NCBI RefSeq assembly: GCF_003116135.1
Contig: NZ_PDOA01000008.1
Span: forward strand, 1-64,000
DNA length: 64,000 nt
DNA from: Teichococcus aestuarii
GTDB lineage: Bacteria; Pseudomonadota; Alphaproteobacteria; Acetobacterales; Acetobacteraceae
Reading direction: 5' to 3'
The notes below the pieces were generated by a model, which had not been told where the DNA came from, made no database searches, and saw only the letters and a program-made list of their open reading frames with translations. This document shows positions 32,820 through 41,597 of this stretch, in pieces. The translations under genes and the position numbers were made by a program. The first letter of the stretch is position 1; every line of letters starts with the position of its first letter.

Positions 32820-34441
32820 GCGGCTGGATGCAACACCTCGCCATCGCGCCGATCCTGCTGCCGCTGCTGGCCGGCGCCATCATGATCCCGATGGACGACC
32901 AGCGCGGCCGGCTGCGCGCGGCGCTGGGCGTCGCCTCGGCGCTCGGCCTGCTCGCCATCGCCATCGCCCTGGCCTTCCTGGCCGATGCCGGCGATGCGGC
33001 GCCGGTCTTCGTCTACCGCCTCGGCAACTGGCCGGCGCAGTTCGGCATCGTGCTGGTGGTGGACCGGCTGGCGGCCATGCTGCTGCTGCTCTCCGCCGTG
33101 CTCGGCCTCGCCGCGCTGCTCTTTTCCCTGGTGCGGTGGCAGCGCATGGGCGCGCATTTCCACGCCCTGTTCCAGTTCCAGCTGATGGGGCTGAACGGCG
33201 CCTTCCTCACCGGCGACCTGTTCAACCTCTTCGTCTTCTTCGAGGTGCTGCTGGCCGCCTCCTATGGCCTCGCCCTGCACGGCTCGGGCGTTGCGCGGGT
33301 GAAGGCGGGGCTGCACTACATCGCCATCAATCTTGCGGCCTCGCTGCTGTTCCTGATCGGCGTCAGCATGATCTACGGGGTGGCGGGCACGCTCAACATG
33401 GCCGACCTCGCCGCCCGCATCCCCGCCCTGCCGGCGGAGGACCGGCCGCTGCTGGAGGCGGGCGCCGCCATCCTGGCCATGGCCTTCCTGGCCAAGGCGG
33501 CGATGTGGCCGATGGGCTTCTGGCTTGCCCCCACCTATTCGGCGGCGAGCCCACCCGCCGCCGCCATCTTCTCGATGATGAGCAAGGTGGGCTTCTACGC
33601 CGTGCTGCGCCTCTCGCTGCTGCTGTTCGGCGCCGAGGCGGGGGCGTCGGCCGGCTTCGGCAGCACCTGGCTGTTCCTCGGCGGGCTGGCCACCATCGCC
33701 TTCGGCGCCATCAGCGTGCTGGCCACGCAGGACCTCTCGCGCCTGGCCGGTGCCAGCGTGCTGATCTCCTCCGGCACCTCCCTGGCGGCGCTGGGGGCGG
33801 GGCAGGAGGCCGTCACCAGCGGCGCGCTGTTCTACCTGGCCAGCTCGGCCCTGGCGATCGGCGCCTTCTTTCTGCTGGTCGAGCTGCTGGAGCGCGGCCG
33901 CGAAGTGGGCGCCGACGTGCTGGCGGTGACCCAGGAAGCCTATGGCGGCAAGACCGAGGAGGATGAGGAGGAGGTCGAGGTGGGCACGCCCATCCCCGCC
34001 ACCATGGCGGTGCTCGGCGGCTGCTTCCTCTGCTGCGCCCTGGTGCTGGCGGGGCTGCCGCCGCTCTCCGGCTTCATCGCCAAGTTCGCCATGCTGGACG
34101 GCATCCTCAACCCGCAGGGGTTGGGGCAGGGCGCGGCGGCGGTGCCGCCCGATGGCTGGGCGCTGCTGGCGGCGCTGATCCTCTCCGGCCTCGCCACGGT
34201 ACTGGCGATGACGCGCGCCGGCATCCGCAGCCTGTGGGCGGCCACCGACCGCGCCGTGCCGCGCGTCGGCGTGGTGGAGATCGCCCCCATCCTGCTGCTG
34301 CTCGGCCTGTGCATCGGCATGACGGCGGGGGCGGGGCCGGTGCTGCGCTACATGCAGGCCACCGCCAGCGCGCTGCACACGGCGCCGAGCTACATGGGCA
34401 GCGTGGTGCCGGTGGATGGCACGACGGAGGCCCGGCCATGA
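32816..34441 (+). CDS. mrpD: Mrp antiporter subunit D (NuoN/M-like)
   Basis: The 541-residue polytopic protein belongs to the proton-antiporter family. Motifs include LTGDLFNLFVFFEVLL (about 131-146) and the lysine-bearing LAKAAMWPMGFWLAPTYSAA (about 221-240). I chose TTG at 32816 over ATG 32828: it overlaps the mrpC stop as TTGA, has a GGAGG site 8 bases upstream, and gives the SGW-start typical of PhaD. An acidic insert EEDEEEVEVG (about 382-392) lies in a loop between membrane segments; I do not recall it as conserved. Confidence 0.92.
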   Translation: MSGWMQHLAIAPILLPLLAGAIMIPMDDQRGRLRAALGVASALGLLAIAIALAFLADAGDAAPVFVYRLGNWPAQFGIVLVVDRLAAMLLLLSAVLGLAALLFSLVRWQRMGAHFHALFQFQLMGLNGAFLTGDLFNLFVFFEVLLAASYGLALHGSGVARVKAGLHYIAINLAASLLFLIGVSMIYGVAGTLNMADLAARIPALPAEDRPLLEAGAAILAMAFLAKAAMWPMGFWLAPTYSAASPPAAAIFSMMSKVGFYAVLRLSLLLFGAEAGASAGFGSTWLFLGGLATIAFGAISVLATQDLSRLAGASVLISSGTSLAALGAGQEAVTSGALFYLASSALAIGAFFLLVELLERGREVGADVLAVTQEAYGGKTEEDEEEVEVGTPIPATMAVLGGCFLCCALVLAGLPPLSGFIAKFAMLDGILNPQGLGQGAAAVPPDGWALLAALILSGLATVLAMTRAGIRSLWAATDRAVPRVGVVEIAPILLLLGLCIGMTAGAGPVLRYMQATASALHTAPSYMGSVVPVDGTTEARP

Positions 34442-34923
34442 GGTGGCTGCTGCCGCACCCGGTCGTATCGGCCGGGCTGTTCGTCTTCTGGCTGCTGGCC
34501 AGCCGCAGCGTGGCGCCGGGGCCGGTGGTGGTGGGCGCCATCATCGCCGTGCTCGGCGGCTGGGCGCTGGCCCTGCTGGACCCGCCGCAGGTGCGCATCC
34601 GCCGCCCCGGGCTAATCCTGCGGCTGCTGGGCCGGGTCTTCGTCGACATCATCCGCTCCAACATCGCCGTGGCGCGGATCGTGCTGAGCCGCAGGCCGGC
34701 GCGCCGCGCCGGCTTCATGCACATCCGGCTGTCGCTGCGGGAGCCGCACGCGCTCGCCGCGCTGGCCTGCATCCTCACCGCCACGCCCGGCACCGCCTGG
34801 CTGGAATTCGACCCGGAGGAGGGCTGGCTGCTGCTGCACGTCCTCGACCTGATCGACGAGGCGGAGTGGGTGCATATCGTCAAGGAGCGCTACGAGGCGC
34901 CGCTGCTGGAGATCTTCCGATGA
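34438..34923 (+). CDS. mrpE: Mrp antiporter subunit E
   Basis: The 161-residue protein has two to three N-terminal membrane segments and a cytoplasmic domain with the MrpE landmarks VFVDIIRSNIAVARIVL (about 67-83) and A-C-I-L-T-A-T-P-G-T-A-W near 113. Overlap with mrpD is ATGA. Confidence 0.92.
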   Translation: MRWLLPHPVVSAGLFVFWLLASRSVAPGPVVVGAIIAVLGGWALALLDPPQVRIRRPGLILRLLGRVFVDIIRSNIAVARIVLSRRPARRAGFMHIRLSLREPHALAALACILTATPGTAWLEFDPEEGWLLLHVLDLIDEAEWVHIVKERYEAPLLEIFR

Positions 34924-35201
34924 GCCTTGTGGTGCTGAGCTGGTCGCTGTTCGCCGCGCAGATCATGCTGGGCCTCGCCTTCGGCTGCACCGCTTGGCGC
35001 GTGCTGCATGGCCCGCGTGCGCAGGACCGCGTGGTGGGGCTCGACATCCTCTACATCAACGGCATGCTGCTGCTGCTGACCTTCGGCATCCGCACCGGTA
35101 CGGACCTCTATTTCGAGGCGGCGCTGGTGGTGGCGCTGCTGGGCTTCGTCAGCACCGCGGCGCTGGCCAAGTTCCTGATGCGCGGCGAGGTGATCGAATG
35201 A
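34920..35201 (+). CDS. mrpF: Mrp antiporter subunit F
   Basis: The 93-residue protein has three membrane segments and the family core GPRAQDRVVGLDILYINGML (about 31-50), where the D-R-V-x-x-L-D motif is diagnostic. It overlaps both neighbours by ATGA. Confidence 0.92.
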   Translation: MSLVVLSWSLFAAQIMLGLAFGCTAWRVLHGPRAQDRVVGLDILYINGMLLLLTFGIRTGTDLYFEAALVVALLGFVSTAALAKFLMRGEVIE

Positions 35202-35599
35202 ACCATCTGGCGGAGCTTCCTGCGCCGGTGGCGCTGCTGGCGTCGGCGCTGGTGCTGGCGGGGGCCTTCCTGTCGCTGGCCGGCTCCTTCGGCCTGCTGC
35301 GGCTGCGCACCTTCTACGACCGGCTGCACGCGCCCACCATTGCCACCTCCATGGGCATCAGCTGCGTGCTGCTGGCCTCCATGGTGGTGTTCACCGCGCT
35401 GCAGTCGCGGCTGGTGATCCACGAGGTGCTGGTGGGCGCGCTGGTGGTGCTGACCACGCCGGTGACGCTGATGCTGGTGGCGCGCACCGCGCTGCACCGC
35501 GACCGGCTGGAGAACAACCCCGGCGTGCCGCGCGCCGCCGCGCCGGACGAGACCGCGGAACACCCGGAGGCGGCGCGGCCGGAGGGACCGCCCGCCTGA
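35198..35599 (+). CDS. mrpG: Mrp antiporter subunit G
   Basis: The 133-residue protein has three membrane segments with the MrpG landmark GSFGLLRLRTFYDRLHAPT (about 29-47) and VLVGALVVLTTPVTLMLVAR (about 78-97). The C-terminal tail is long, charged and Pro-rich (about 105-133). It ends 16 bases from the convergent metallophosphatase gene. Confidence 0.92.
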   Translation: MNHLAELPAPVALLASALVLAGAFLSLAGSFGLLRLRTFYDRLHAPTIATSMGISCVLLASMVVFTALQSRLVIHEVLVGALVVLTTPVTLMLVARTALHRDRLENNPGVPRAAAPDETAEHPEAARPEGPPA

Positions 35600-35615
35600 G
35601 CCTGCCCGCCGCGCC

Positions 35616-36326
35616 TCAGGCCTGGAGGAAGCCCAGCCGGCCTTCCTCCAGCACGGCGCAGGTGAGGGGGCCGCCGGACCAGGCGGCGGTGTCGAGATTG
35701 ATGCGGTTGTGGCGGATCTCGGGCTCCGCCCGCGCGGTGTGGCCATGCACCACCACGACACCGTGCGCCGCCTCGCTGGAGAGGAAGGGCTGCCGGATGC
35801 GGATGAGGTCCTCCGCCGATTGCGCCTCCAGCGGCAGGCCGGGCCGGATGCCGGCATGGACGAACAGATACCCCCCCGCCCGGTGCCAGCGCCCGAGGCG
35901 CCGCATCCACGCCAGATGCGCGGCCGGGATTGCCTCGCGCCACAGCGCGGGCGCGGCCTCGGCCGGCAGGCCGTAGCTTTGCAGGGTGGGGCGGCCGCCG
36001 CACCACAGCCAGTCCGCCACGTCGCCCGGCGCGCCCTCCAGCGCCGCCAGCATTGTTGCCTCGTGGTTGCCGCCCAGGTCGATGCGCCGCGCCGGCAGGG
36101 CCGGGGGGCCGCTGAGCCAGTCCAGCACGCCGGCGCTGTCCTCGCCCTTGTCCACGTAGTCGCCGAGATGCAGCAGCGTCGGCCGCGCGACGGGGCGGGC
36201 GGCGAGGTCGTCCGCCACCAGCGCGTGCAGCCGCCGCAGCCGGGCCGCGCAGCCATGGATGTCGCCCACGGCATAGATGCGCTCCTCCGGCGGCAGCCGG
36301 GCCGGGGCGGGGCGGAAGTCGATCAT
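35616..36326 (-). CDS. calcineurin-like metallophosphatase (serine/threonine or diadenosine-type)
   Basis: The 236-residue protein has the full metallophosphoesterase motif set: AVGDIHGCAARL (about 19-30), HLGDYVDKGED (about 54-64), GNHEATML (about 87-94), FVHAGIRPGLPL (about 155-166) and VHGHTA (about 193-198). This matches the PrpA/PrpB and bis(5'-nucleosyl)-tetraphosphatase group; the substrate could be phosphoprotein or dinucleotide. It starts with an ATGA overlap to the GntR gene, so the two are co-transcribed, although no functional link is clear. Confidence 0.88.
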   Translation of the reverse strand: MIDFRPAPARLPPEERIYAVGDIHGCAARLRRLHALVADDLAARPVARPTLLHLGDYVDKGEDSAGVLDWLSGPPALPARRIDLGGNHEATMLAALEGAPGDVADWLWCGGRPTLQSYGLPAEAAPALWREAIPAAHLAWMRRLGRWHRAGGYLFVHAGIRPGLPLEAQSAEDLIRIRQPFLSSEAAHGVVVVHGHTARAEPEIRHNRINLDTAAWSGGPLTCAVLEEGRLGFLQA

Positions 36327-37018
36327 GCCGCGCCGCCCTCCAGCCCGGCGCCGACATAGGCCCCGGTCTGCTCGTAGTGCCGGGCCAGCAGGGCGGCGGC
36401 CTCCTCGGCGTCGCGCGCCAGCACCGCGCGGGCGATGGCGGCGTGCTCGGCGGCCACCTCCCGGCCCGGATAGGCGCGGAGGCTGGAGATCGCCCCGTAG
36501 CGCTGCGCCTCCTCGCGCAGCTTGTCGCAGAAAGCCAGGAGCTCCGGCGCGCCGCAGGCGGCCAGCAGCGCCCGGTGGAAGTGGCGGTGGCATTCCTCCC
36601 ACGCCGGGTTGGCGACGAGCCGCTGCGGGTCGAGCGAGCGCGCCAGGCGTTGCAGCCGGTGCCCGGACAGCAGCACCGCCTCCTCCCACGCGGCATCGCC
36701 GCAGCGGAGAGATTCGCGCAGCGCCGCGCACTCGGCCAGCACGCGGCTGCGGATCAGCCCGGCAAGGGCACCCGGCGGCGCCGCCGCAACGCGGAAGCCG
36801 CGATGCTCCGCCTGCTCCGCCAGCCCTTCCGCCGCCAGCCGCGAGAGCGCCTCCCGCATCGGCGAGGCACCGGCGCCGTAGCGTTCCGCCAGCGCGCGCA
36901 GTGTCAGGCGGCCGCCGGGCGGCAGGGCGCCGGAGAGGATATCGGCGCGCAGGCGGCGGTACATGGCACGCGCCAGCGTGGTGTCCGGCAGGTCAGGCGG
37001 GGTGTCGGAAGGTGGCAT
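36323..37018 (-). CDS. GntR-family regulator, FadR/FCD subfamily
   Basis: The 231-residue regulator has an N-terminal winged helix (ILSGALPPGGRLTLRALAER, about 26-45, and GASPMREALSRLAAEGL, about 49-65) and an all-helical FCD ligand domain (about 95-215) with the D/H metal-site pattern (E-C-H-R-H-F-H-R-A-L near 140, H-A-A-I-A-R-A near 190). It is divergent from the fumarylacetoacetase-family gene, 113 bases apart, and probably controls it. Confidence 0.88.
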   Translation of the reverse strand: MPPSDTPPDLPDTTLARAMYRRLRADILSGALPPGGRLTLRALAERYGAGASPMREALSRLAAEGLAEQAEHRGFRVAAAPPGALAGLIRSRVLAECAALRESLRCGDAAWEEAVLLSGHRLQRLARSLDPQRLVANPAWEECHRHFHRALLAACGAPELLAFCDKLREEAQRYGAISSLRAYPGREVAAEHAAIARAVLARDAEEAAALLARHYEQTGAYVGAGLEGGAA

Positions 37019-37052
37019 GGGCGCCGCATGATCGTCATTCCTGGGGAGCAAT

Positions 37053-37074
37053 GCAAGGATTGCCGCAAATGCGG
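37053..37074. promoter_or_regulatory. adjacent small palindromes in the gntR/FAH divergent promoter
   Basis: GCAA-GGA-TTGC (37053-37063) and CCGC-AAAT-GCGG (37063-37074) abut each other in the only gap between the FCD regulator and the FAH-family gene. They are candidate operator sites but short, and could be chance. Confidence 0.25.
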
Positions 37075-37130
37075 ATTGACGACAGCGGTTTTTCGATAAG
37101 ACTCCCGGAAACCCCGGAAGGAATTTTCCC

Positions 37131-37994
37131 ATGCGCCTGATCGCTTTCCAGCACGAGGGGCGCGCGGCCCTCGGTGCCCGGCTGGGCACGGAGGTCGTTC
37201 TCCTCGCCGACGTGGTGCCGGGCCTGCCGCAGGACCCTGCCCTGGCCCTGGCCGCGCTCGGGCTGCCGGAGGGCGCACCCGCCCTGGCCGCGCGCCTCGC
37301 CGATGCGCCGCGCCGGCCGCTCGCCGGGCTGACCCTGCTGCCCGTCATTCCGCGCCCCGGCAAGGTCGTCTGCATCGGGCTGAACTACGCGCTGCACGCC
37401 AAGGAGGGGAACAACCCCATCCCCGACTATCCGGCGGTGTTCTTCCGCGGCCCCACCTCGCTCGCCGCGCACGGCCAGGCGCTGCTGCGGCCGAAGGCTT
37501 CCGACAAGTTCGACTACGAGGCGGAGCTGGCCATCGTCATCGGCAAGCGCGCGCGGCACCTCAGCGAGGCCGAGGCGCTCTCCTGCGTCGCCGGCTACAC
37601 CTGCATGAACGAGGGCTCGGTGCGCGACTACCAGCGCAAATCCACCCAGTGGGGCATGGGCAAGAACTTCGACCGCACCGGCGGCCTCGGCCCCGAGATC
37701 GTCACGCCCGACGAGCTGCCGCAGGGGCCCAACGCGCTGCGCATCACCGCCCGCCTCAACGGCGAGACGATGCAGGACAGCAACACCTCCGACATGATCT
37801 TCTCCGTCCCGCGCATCCTCGCCATCCTCTCCGAGGCGATGACGCTGGAGCCAGGCGATGTCATCGCCACGGGCACGCCGAGCGGCGTCGGCTATGCCCG
37901 CAAGCCGCCGGTCTTCATGAAGGGCGGCGACACGATGGAGATCGAGATCGAGGGCATCGGCACCCTCGTCAACACCGTCGAGGACGAGGCCTGA
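37131..37994 (+). CDS. fumarylacetoacetate hydrolase family enzyme
   Basis: The 287-residue protein has the FAH fold sequence: KVVCIGLNYALHAKEGNNP (about 78-96), F-D-Y-E-A-E-L-A-I-V-I-G-K near 128 with the metal-binding acidic residues, FDRTGGLGPEIVTPDEL (about 181-197) and VIATGTPSGVGYARKPPVF (about 244-262). Relatives include 2-hydroxyhepta-2,4-diene-dioate isomerase, ureidoglycolate lyase and acylpyruvases, acting on C-C or C-N bonds of 2-oxo acids. The regulator gene faces it, and a Bug-type binding protein is convergent. Confidence 0.9.
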   Translation: MRLIAFQHEGRAALGARLGTEVVLLADVVPGLPQDPALALAALGLPEGAPALAARLADAPRRPLAGLTLLPVIPRPGKVVCIGLNYALHAKEGNNPIPDYPAVFFRGPTSLAAHGQALLRPKASDKFDYEAELAIVIGKRARHLSEAEALSCVAGYTCMNEGSVRDYQRKSTQWGMGKNFDRTGGLGPEIVTPDELPQGPNALRITARLNGETMQDSNTSDMIFSVPRILAILSEAMTLEPGDVIATGTPSGVGYARKPPVFMKGGDTMEIEIEGIGTLVNTVEDEA

Positions 37995-38000
37995 GCGGCC

Positions 38001-38028
38001 GGCCGCCGCGCCATCGGGCGCGGCGGCC
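38001..38028. terminator. bidirectional terminator between FAH-family and TctC-like genes
   Basis: A perfect 12-bp stem, GGCCGCCGCGCC / GGCGCGGCGGCC with an ATCG tetraloop, centred in the 40-base gap between two convergent stop codons. Confidence 0.75.
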
Positions 38029-38034
38029 ACGGCC

Positions 38035-39039
38035 TCATTGCACGGTGATGTTGCGGCTCCGGATCACCGCGCGCCACTTGGCGTTCTCCGCCGTGTGGTA
38101 GGCCGGCCATTCGGCGGGCGTCTGGGTCTCGGGCGTCACCGCCAGGGCGGCGAGGCGCTCGCGCGTCTCGGGCGCCGTCATGGCGGCGCGGGTCAGCGCA
38201 TGCAGGCGGGTGACGATCTCGGCCGGGGTGCCGGCCGGGGCCAGCAGCGCGATGTGCTCCTCCGCCTCGTATTCGGGGAAGCCCTGCTCACGGAAGGTCG
38301 GGATCTCCGGCGCCACGGCGCTGCGCTCGCGCGAGGAGATGGCCAGCGGCCGCAGCTCCCCCGCCTGGATCAGCGGCAGCAGGCCCGAGGCGGCCTGGAT
38401 GACCATGGAGACCTCCCCCTGCATCGTGCCCTGCACCGCCTGCGCGCCGGAGCGGTAGCCGACATCGCCGAGCCGCAGCCCGGCGGCCTGCAGGAACAGC
38501 TCGGTCGCCAGATGGGTGGAACTGCCGGTGCCGGAATTGGCGAAGGTCATGGTGTGGCCGGGCTGCTTCGCTAGGGCGACGAACTCCGCCAGGCTGCGGG
38601 CGGGCGAGGCCTTCGGCACCACCAGGATCATCGGCTGCGCGGCGATGAGGCCGACACCGGTGAAGGCCTGCGCGTTGTCATAGGGCAGGTTGTAGAGGTG
38701 CGGCGCCATGGCATAGGTGCTGACGGTGCCGACCAGCAGCGTATGGCCGTCCGGCCGCGCCCGCGCGACGGAGGCGAAGCCGATCGTGCCGTTCGCCCCC
38801 GCGCGGTTGTCGATGACGAAGCTCTTGCCGGTGTCCTGCGAGAGGCGTGCCGCCAGGATGCGGGCCACCGCGTCGGTGGAGCCGCCGGCGGCCCAGGGCA
38901 CCACCATCGTCACCGTGTGGGCGGGGAAGCCGGCGGCGCCTTGGGCAGAGCCCGTGCGCGGGAGGGCGAGGGAGAAGGCGGGCAGGGCCAGGGCGGCCCT
39001 GCCGAGATCGCGGCGGGTGAACATCGGGCGTTTCCTCAT
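38035..39039 (-). CDS. Bug/TctC-type tripartite tricarboxylate transporter binding protein
   Basis: The 334-residue protein has a twin-arginine-like leader (FTRRDLGRAALALPAFSLAL, about 7-26) and the Bug-family start FPAHTVTMVVPWAAGGSTDA (about 39-58), followed by NRAGANGTIGFASVA (about 80-94). ATG 39039 is preceded by a GGAGG site; other ATGs are at 39048 and 39024. TctA and TctB membrane partners are not in the window, which is common for the many orphan Bug proteins of Acetobacteraceae and Burkholderiales. Ligands are usually carboxylic acids or nicotinate-like compounds. Confidence 0.9.
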   Translation of the reverse strand: MRKRPMFTRRDLGRAALALPAFSLALPRTGSAQGAAGFPAHTVTMVVPWAAGGSTDAVARILAARLSQDTGKSFVIDNRAGANGTIGFASVARARPDGHTLLVGTVSTYAMAPHLYNLPYDNAQAFTGVGLIAAQPMILVVPKASPARSLAEFVALAKQPGHTMTFANSGTGSSTHLATELFLQAAGLRLGDVGYRSGAQAVQGTMQGEVSMVIQAASGLLPLIQAGELRPLAISSRERSAVAPEIPTFREQGFPEYEAEEHIALLAPAGTPAEIVTRLHALTRAAMTAPETRERLAALAVTPETQTPAEWPAYHTAENAKWRAVIRSRNITVQ

Positions 39040-39105
39040 GGCCCGCATCCTCCGGGCCTTGCGGAATTGTCACGACCGAGGCGGCGGAGACAAGAGGCTT
39101 CCGCA

Positions 39106-39127
39106 CCGGCGGGCACCGGCCCGCCGG
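39106..39127 (-). terminator. stem-loop after the chemoreceptor gene
   Basis: A 9-bp stem CCGGCGGGC / GCCCGCCGG with an ACCG loop, 20 bases beyond the minus-strand stop. Confidence 0.6.
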
Positions 39128-39147
39128 CCTTTCCAGGGTCCCGCGCC

Positions 39148-41466
39148 TCAGGCGCGGATCGCCACCAGGAACTCGCTGGAGCGGGTGCGGAGCTGCCCGG
39201 CCTGGCTGGCCAGCTCCTCCGTGGCGCCCAGCATCCCCGTCGCCGCCTGGCGCGTCTCCTGCGCCACCTGCCGCACGCTGGCGATGCGCTGCGTCACCGT
39301 GCCGGTGGCCTCGGCCACCTGCGCGGCGCTGCGGGCGATCTCCTGCGTCGCCGCCCCCTGCTCCTCGACGGCGGCGGCGATGGCGGTGGAGATCTCGTTG
39401 GTCCGCTCCACCGTGTTGCCGATGCCGCGGATGGCCTCCACCGCGCGCGTCGTCACCGCCTGGATCTCGGCGATCTGGCTGCCGATCTCCTCCGTCGCGC
39501 GGGCGGTCTGCCCGGCCAGGTTCTTCACCTCGGAGGCCACCACGGCGAAGCCCTTGCCCGCCTCGCCGGCGCGGGCCGCCTCGATCGTGGCGTTCAGGGC
39601 CAGCAGGTTGGTCTGCCCGGCGATGTTGCCGATCAGCTTCACCACATCGCCGATGCGCGCCGCGCTCTCGGCCAGGCTGCGCATGGTCTCGTCGGTCGCG
39701 CGCGCCTCGGCCACCGCCTGGCGCGTCACCGAGGCGGCCTCGGAGACGCGGCGGGTGATCTCGACGATGGAGGCCGCCATCTCCTCGGAGGCGGCGGCGA
39801 CCGCCTGCACATCGGCATTGGCGCGGCCGGCGGCGTCGGCCACCAGCCCGGCCTGCTGGTCGGACTGCTCGGCGCTGGCGGAGAGATGGCGGGCCGCCGT
39901 CTCCATGTCGCCGCTGCGGGCCACCACGGTCTCGACCACGCCGCCCACCTCGCCCTCGAAGGTGTTGGCGAGGCGCGCCTGCTCCGTGACCACTGTCCAG
40001 ACCATCATCGGGCCGACATAGCCGCCGGCATTGTCGCGGATGGCGGAGACGTTGAGGTCCATCACCTCCGCGCCCACGCGGATGCGGGTGCGGTAGGGCA
40101 GGCGCGAGCCATCGGCCAGGATCTCCTGGATGGCGCCGGGCTGGCGGTGGAAGATATCGATGCTGCGGCCCACCACCTCCTCCACCGGGCAGGGCAGGAT
40201 CTGCGGGATGCGCTCGGTCAGGATCTCGCGCATGCGGGCGTTGAGGTAGGTGATGCGGAAGCCGTCCTCCGGGTCCGCCATCACCACGCCCGTCGGCATC
40301 TGCTCCAGCATCTGGCGCTGCGCGAAGGCCTCGGCCACCGTGCCGCGCAGCGCCTCGACGGCACCGGCGATGGCGCCGATCTCGTCACGGCGGTCGCGGT
40401 CGGTCACCTCCACCTTGGCGTCGCCGCCGGCGATGCGGGCGAGGATGCCGGAGAGGCGGCGGAGCGGGGCGGAGATGGCGCGGGTGGTGCCCCAGCCGGC
40501 CAGCACCGCCACCAGCCCGACCAGCACGCCGGCGATCAGCGTGTTCTGCCGCACCGTCTCCATCGCCGCCTCGGCGGCGGCGATGGAGGATTGCGCGCGC
40601 AGCGCCAGCCGGTCCTTGACGCCGTCCAGCGCCTCCTCCAGCTGCGCCATCGCCGGCCGCACCTGCTGCTCGCGCAGCGTGCGGATGGCGTCGAGCGCAT
40701 TCACCGACTCATCCGACGCGCTGGCCAGAGTGGTGCTGGCGCGGCCCAGCACCTCGACGCTCTGGCGCAGGGAATCGTTGAACGGCCCGGACTGGAAGCC
40801 GCGCAGGTGCACGCGCTGCTGCGCGATGGCGCGGCGCAGCCGGCGGGACTGGTCCTCATCCTCCGTGCTCAGGAAGCGCTGGATGCTGGCGCGCATCTCG
40901 CCCACGGCGGCGTGGTAGGACATCAGCCGCTGGCGCATCTCGTCCACCCGGCCCGGTTCGGTCAGGTCGAACTGCAGGCTGGCCTGCACCGCCTCGAAGC
41001 GCTGGTCGTACTCGCCCATCGCGGGGAACAGCACCTCGTCGCGCCGCTGCAGCAGCATGCGGCGCTGCTGGATCACCGCCTCCAGGGCCTTGGCATAGGC
41101 ATCGATGCGCGGCAGCACGGCCTCGGCCTGGGCGCGGTCCTCGCCGGAGAGCATCGCCAGGCTCTCCTGCACCCGGCCGCGCAGCGCCTCGAGGGCAGCC
41201 TGGTTGCTGGCCCAGGCGGTGTCGAGCGCGGCGGCCGACTGCGCGTTCTCCGCCGTGCTGTTGGCGAGCGCCGCGCGCGCCGCCTCGGCGAGGGCGCTGC
41301 GCAGGGTGGTGTCCGCCGTGGAGGCCGTGTGCAGGTCGCTCACCCGCTCGTCGATCTCCGACAGGCCGAGATTGGTGCGCACCACCAGCACCGTCAGCAG
41401 GATCAGGGTGAGCGTGACCGAGAGGCCCAGCTTCATCCCCACAGACAAATTCTTCAGAAGGCGCAT
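39148..41466 (-). CDS. methyl-accepting chemotaxis protein with a PAS domain
   Basis: The 772-residue transducer has TM1 (about 12-32), a long helical periplasmic sensor (about 33-310), TM2 (about 312-332), a HAMP domain (about 333-385), a PAS-type module (about 392-505, [19 protein letters not shown]) and a signalling domain (about 520-772). The hairpin tip reads [27 protein letters not shown] split over 610-640, as in the alphaproteobacterial MCP class. No C-terminal NWETF-like tether is present. ATG 41466 was chosen; a TTG seven codons upstream is also possible. It sits next to the flagellar region, but no che genes are in the window. Confidence 0.9.
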   Translation of the reverse strand: MRLLKNLSVGMKLGLSVTLTLILLTVLVVRTNLGLSEIDERVSDLHTASTADTTLRSALAEAARAALANSTAENAQSAAALDTAWASNQAALEALRGRVQESLAMLSGEDRAQAEAVLPRIDAYAKALEAVIQQRRMLLQRRDEVLFPAMGEYDQRFEAVQASLQFDLTEPGRVDEMRQRLMSYHAAVGEMRASIQRFLSTEDEDQSRRLRRAIAQQRVHLRGFQSGPFNDSLRQSVEVLGRASTTLASASDESVNALDAIRTLREQQVRPAMAQLEEALDGVKDRLALRAQSSIAAAEAAMETVRQNTLIAGVLVGLVAVLAGWGTTRAISAPLRRLSGILARIAGGDAKVEVTDRDRRDEIGAIAGAVEALRGTVAEAFAQRQMLEQMPTGVVMADPEDGFRITYLNARMREILTERIPQILPCPVEEVVGRSIDIFHRQPGAIQEILADGSRLPYRTRIRVGAEVMDLNVSAIRDNAGGYVGPMMVWTVVTEQARLANTFEGEVGGVVETVVARSGDMETAARHLSASAEQSDQQAGLVADAAGRANADVQAVAAASEEMAASIVEITRRVSEAASVTRQAVAEARATDETMRSLAESAARIGDVVKLIGNIAGQTNLLALNATIEAARAGEAGKGFAVVASEVKNLAGQTARATEEIGSQIAEIQAVTTRAVEAIRGIGNTVERTNEISTAIAAAVEEQGAATQEIARSAAQVAEATGTVTQRIASVRQVAQETRQAATGMLGATEELASQAGQLRTRSSEFLVAIRA

Positions 41467-41535
41467 CGGGGCAGGGTCCTGGAGCAAGAAGACTGCCTAT
41501 CTTCTCCTCAGGTCTTAACAGCCTGTTTCCCTGCC

Positions 41536-41555
41536 GGCCGGATGGTCGTCCGGCC
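41536..41555 (-). terminator. stem-loop after flhG
   Basis: GGCCGGA / TCCGGCC with a six-base loop, in the 131-base gap between flhG and the chemoreceptor, about 43 bases beyond the flhG stop on the minus strand. Confidence 0.4.
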
Positions 41556-41597
41556 GATCCGGCAAGCCCCCTTGCGAGGAGAGATTTTGTAAACCCT

